Positions 5,760 through 7,779 of a stretch of DNA of 7,779 nt are shown here, one piece after another; position 1 is the first letter of the stretch, and the number at the start of each line of letters is the position of its first letter. The position numbers were made by a program, and so were the translations under genes. Source of the DNA: an uncultured Bacteroidaceae bacterium (GTDB lineage: Bacteria; Bacteroidota; Bacteroidia; Bacteroidales; Bacteroidaceae); assembly GCA_904501945.1 (NCBI GenBank), contig CAJGCU010000099.1:1-7779 (forward strand). Direction: 5' to 3'. The notes beneath the pieces are model-generated. The model was not told the DNA's origin. It saw nothing but the letters and a program-made list of their open reading frames with translations, and searched no databases.

Positions 5760-6130
5760 AAATAGGTTTCTTTTTTTTGATGTTTAATAATCTCTTGATT
5801 TAACTCTTCTATGCTGATGTCCAGATTGAGCATCTGTCGCACCACATCAGGAAGAATCTCTGTCAGGAACTCTTGTCTTTTCATGTTCAGAATGGCGAGT
5901 TTCGCTCCGATGCAGACGAAGTATCCAAGTCCTCTTTTTGTGTAGATGATGCCTTGTCCTTGCAGCCAGTCATAGGCTCTTGCGCAGGTGTTAGCATTGA
6001 CTTCAACTACGGCTGCATATTCTCTCACGCTTGGAATTTTCTCGTCCTCAAGCAGCTTTCCTTGCAGGATGTCTTCACAGATGAAATCAGCGATTTGCAA
6101 ATATATAGCTTTATTATCTTTAAAATGCAT
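5756..6130 (-). CDS. GntR-family transcriptional regulator, YtrA subfamily
   Basis: The 124-residue protein is a winged-helix DNA-binding domain with a short helical tail and no ligand-binding domain, the layout of the YtrA subfamily. Residues 8-72 hold the family pattern: AIYLQIADFI, then KIPSVREYAAVVEVNANTCA (31-50, the helix-turn-helix), RAYDWLQGQGIIYTKRGLGY (51-70, recognition helix end and wing). YtrA-type regulators usually repress a neighbouring ABC transporter operon and their own gene. Here the ATPase and permease lie just upstream on the same strand and the DUF2807 gene overlaps by 4 bp, so all four are probably one regulated unit. A TTACA-N5-TGTAA inverted repeat lies 5 bases before the ATG. 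The signal releasing the repressor cannot be read from the sequence. Confidence 0.9.
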   Translation of the reverse strand: MHFKDNKAIYLQIADFICEDILQGKLLEDEKIPSVREYAAVVEVNANTCARAYDWLQGQGIIYTKRGLGYFVCIGAKLAILNMKRQEFLTEILPDVVRQMLNLDISIEELNQEIIKHQKKETYL

Positions 6131-6135
6131 AGCTT

Positions 6136-6150
6136 TTACATTTTTTGTAA
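6136..6150. promoter_or_regulatory. Candidate operator, inverted repeat TTACA-N5-TGTAA
   Basis: This perfect 5-bp inverted repeat with a 5-base A/T spacer ends 5 bases before the GntR start codon, in the 42-bp gap after the displaced permease stop. GntR proteins bind short inverted repeats as dimers, so self-control is plausible. It is short and AT-rich, and may be chance. No clear Bacteroidetes -33/-7 promoter was found next to it. Confidence 0.3.
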
Positions 6151-6172
6151 TGGTAGAGAGGCAAATTTCACA

Positions 6173-6313
6173 TTATTTATTAAATGAGCTGGTGATTTGT
6201 GCCTTTTTGTAAAGTTGATAGCTCTTCCATGCGAAGAATGCGCTCAAGAGGATATTGATGGCGCTCCAGATGTAAATCCATGTCGGCACATGTTCCAAGA
6301 ATGCATATCGCCG
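6173..6313 (-). pseudogene. Displaced C-terminal end of the ABC permease, containing the sixth membrane helix
   Basis: In the minus frame starting with CGG at 6313 the sequence reads RRYAFLEHVPTWIYIWSA, followed by INILLSAFFAWKSYQLYKKA and TAA at 6175-6173. This is a hydrophobic helix with a basic, cytoplasm-like tail, what a permease C-terminus should look like. It has no start codon of its own and is explained only as the end of the 7137 gene after a 1-base slip. Confidence 0.72.
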
Positions 6314-7137
6314 AAATACTGTGGCCAGTAAGCATGAGACCCGCTTAGCTGCAGGGCGAAGATGATGGCGCCCGCAATTCCAACGACAGTGCCAATGGCC
6401 TGCAAAATCACATAGGTGAGAATGATGTTGTACTTGTATTTCAACGCGTTGCCGAACATGAAAATCATAGTGTTTAGGAAGATGGAAGTGAGGTTGGCTA
6501 AACCCAATGCCTTGAGAATGCTGATGGTTATTTCATATTCGTTTACGTTGGTGGTGATTCCTCCTGTAGAATTAACATGTATGGATAAATTCAGCTGGTC
6601 GGCAAAGCCTGACATGTCACAGGTCTTGCCCACTGCCACAGCGAGTGAAGGAATGCCGTTTTCGTAGCCATATACAGCCATCGTGAGCAAGGCGTTGACG
6701 CCATCGGCCAGCAGCAGCGAGAGCAGGCAGAGCAAACCGCCGCCTATAATCATCAGGCCTGCGTGCCAGACGAACTTTTCAAGGTTGGTGGCAGGGAGAG
6801 TCAGTTCGTTGATGCGCCCTTGCTTGGTGCGCAGGTTGTGTGCCCAGCAGCCGGCAAAGATGGACATCATGATTTCCAGAAAGATGAAAATGCAGTTGGC
6901 CGCCAGACTCATGTTTTGATAGTGCAGCACATCTGTAGGGTCAGTGGTGAGGAAGTTGCCGCCATCTGCTCCTTGCACCACAAGGCCTTGCCAAATGAAA
7001 TAACGGCCCATGAAAAACAGCACTGTGAGGCTGATGAGGGTGATGCTGGTGAAGAGCGAGAAGTTGCGATAGAAAGCCTTGTTGATGGTCAGGTCGTATT
7101 GCGCAAAGTGAATGAATCTTTCTTTATTGAAGTTCAT
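6244..7137 (-). CDS. ABC transporter permease, frameshifted near its 3' end
   Basis: The intact frame gives 297 residues, of which 1-275 look native. Membrane segments are visible at about 27-49, 78-98, 126-147, 208-230 and 236-263. Between the second and third lies RINELTLPATNLEKFVWHAG, a cytoplasmic loop typical of Bacteroidetes ABC-2-like permeases. After F275 the translation becomes polar and low in sense (GDMHSWNMCRHGF and on), then stops. One frame over, the sequence continues with a plausible sixth helix to a stop at 6173. A missing base in the T-run at 6314-6316 would restore a 321-residue protein. It lies 12 bp after the ATPase and has a strong Shine-Dalgarno. Its partner is that ATPase; the substrate is unknown. 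The slip may be a true mutation or a sequence error. Confidence 0.8.
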   Translation of the reverse strand: MNFNKERFIHFAQYDLTINKAFYRNFSLFTSITLISLTVLFFMGRYFIWQGLVVQGADGGNFLTTDPTDVLHYQNMSLAANCIFIFLEIMMSIFAGCWAHNLRTKQGRINELTLPATNLEKFVWHAGLMIIGGGLLCLLSLLLADGVNALLTMAVYGYENGIPSLAVAVGKTCDMSGFADQLNLSIHVNSTGGITTNVNEYEITISILKALGLANLTSIFLNTMIFMFGNALKYKYNIILTYVILQAIGTVVGIAGAIIFALQLSGSHAYWPQYFGDMHSWNMCRHGFTSGAPSISS

Positions 7138-7144
7138 GTGTTTA

Positions 7145-7151
7145 TCCTCCT
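7145..7151 (-). promoter_or_regulatory. Strong Shine-Dalgarno AGGAGGA for the permease
   Basis: On the minus strand TAGGAGGATAAACACATG joins the ATPase stop (TAG 7152-7150), an AGGAGGA and the permease ATG (7137-7135), 7 bases apart. Such a perfect site is uncommon in Bacteroidetes. It fixes the permease start and suggests translation that does not rely only on the upstream gene. Confidence 0.7.
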
Positions 7152-7779
7152 ATTTTTGTTTGTTGATGGTTTGTATGAAGAGCTCCTCCAGATTGGTGTA
7201 CTCCTCCATGTTGATTCTCTCATTCAGCAGCACGGTGTTAGGCTCGATGATGGTGATGTGGTCGAGCAGGGTCTCAATGTATTTCACCTGATGAGTGGAG
7301 ATGATGATAATCTGGTCATCCCTCATGCCCAGCGCCACCACCTTGCGGAACTGGCTTTTGCTGAGGATGTCCAGCCCGTTGGTTGGTTCGTCCATGACCA
7401 GCAGCTTGGTGCGTGCTGCCAGCGCAATGCACAGGTATATTTTCTTCTTCTGTCCCATCGACAGCGAGCCGAGGGCGATTTGAGGAATGCCGTTCCTGTC
7501 GAGCTTAGCTCCGTTGACGCCCTGCATGTCGAAAACCTCCAGCAGCTGCACCAGCATCTGCTCGTCAAAGTTAGGGTAGAAGGGCTTGATGACCTTCAGG
7601 TAGTCGGGCAGCATGATGTGTGGCAGGTCATATTCTTCTGGCACGATGAACATCTCCCTAAGCGTCTCTGGCTGACGCTGCTGCGTCTCGTTTCCGTCGA
7701 AGATGATGGTTCCATACTTGGGACGCAGAAGTCCCATGATGAGGTAGAGCAGTGTGCTCTTGCCTGTGCCGTTCTTGCC
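7150..7779 (-). CDS. ABC transporter ATP-binding protein (N-terminus beyond the right window edge)
   Basis: The open frame runs to the window edge and gives 209 residues, so the ATG at 7737 is internal. The first residues seen, GKNGTGKSTLLYLIMG, are the Walker A motif; about 30-40 residues before it are missing. Counting from the edge, the ABC signature LSMGQ lies at 106-110, Walker B with catalytic Glu (KLLVMDEP) at 125-132, the D-loop GLD at 135-137, and the H-loop His in IIISTHQ at 163. The Q-loop region reads FIVPEEYDLP, with Glu where Gln is usual, as in some relatives. All parts needed to bind and split ATP are present. The protein would power the permease encoded 12 bp downstream, and is probably controlled by the GntR gene of the same operon. 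The substrate or direction cannot be told. Confidence 0.92.
   Translation of the reverse strand, partial: GKNGTGKSTLLYLIMGLLRPKYGTIIFDGNETQQRQPETLREMFIVPEEYDLPHIMLPDYLKVIKPFYPNFDEQMLVQLLEVFDMQGVNGAKLDRNGIPQIALGSLSMGQKKKIYLCIALAARTKLLVMDEPTNGLDILSKSQFRKVVALGMRDDQIIIISTHQVKYIETLLDHITIIEPNTVLLNERINMEEYTNLEELFIQTINKQK

Noticed and set aside
6096..6103. TATATTTG on the minus strand, matching the Bacteroidetes -7 promoter consensus
   Set aside because: It lies inside the GntR coding region and has no TTG box at the right distance upstream.
6310..6320. Programmed -1 frameshifting to make the full permease
   Set aside because: The bases around the slip (TATTTCGG) do not form a usual X-XXY-YYZ slippery heptamer, and no strong structure is evident just downstream. 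A mutation or read error is simpler.

Overview
The window looks like a Bacteroidales chromosome (Bacteroides/Prevotella type). The evidence is the Cys-anchored lipoproteins, one carrying a Bacteroidetes surface-export signal after its cysteine; BACON-like and carboxypeptidase-regulatory-like beta domains; a DUF2807 head-GIN protein; mostly A-rich rather than Shine-Dalgarno leaders; and a YtrA-type GntR/ABC operon. No RNA gene and no CRISPR array were seen. The species cannot be fixed from the sequence alone.

Left part, plus strand (1-4489). The tail of an unidentified gene (2-118) overlaps the start of an AT-rich NUC1-type DNA/RNA non-specific endonuclease lipoprotein (111-992). A strong hairpin follows (1022-1058). 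Next comes a two-gene unit with a 20-base gap. The first gene (1119-2393) is a transglutaminase-like protein. It seems to hold two copies of the fold: the second has a Cys-His-Asp triad, and the first has lost all three residues. Its 5' end looks damaged, because a signal-peptide-like tail lies in frame upstream without a start codon. The second gene (2414-4489) is a 691-residue, probably surface-exposed, multidomain lipoprotein. It ends in two tandem domains that share a 137-base block differing at only 5 positions inside otherwise divergent repeats.

Middle (4490-4952). This stretch has no intact gene but is a small graveyard. On the minus strand lies a 5'-truncated, internally deleted and frameshifted group II intron: a maturase X-domain fragment, then domain V-like and domain VI-like hairpins, ending at about 4506. 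Abutting it on the plus strand is what looks like the last residues of a LamG/concanavalin-like protein (to 4860). A long perfect-stem hairpin (4889-4943) then separates the converging gene sets.

Right part, minus strand (4953-7779), read from the right edge. The order is an ABC-transporter ATPase (cut by the window edge just before its Walker A motif), a membrane permease whose last transmembrane helix is displaced by a 1-base frameshift, a YtrA-family GntR repressor, and a DUF2807 beta-helical lipoprotein. Gaps are 12 bp and 42 bp (the latter measured to the displaced permease stop), followed by an ATGA stop-start overlap. This is probably one operon in which the GntR protein controls the transporter and the DUF2807 protein. 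The GC content is visibly higher than in the nuclease region on the left.

No complete new defence or mobile system is evident. The best leads are the transglutaminase-like/surface-lipoprotein pair, the gene-conversion-like block, the intron fossil and the permease frameshift.
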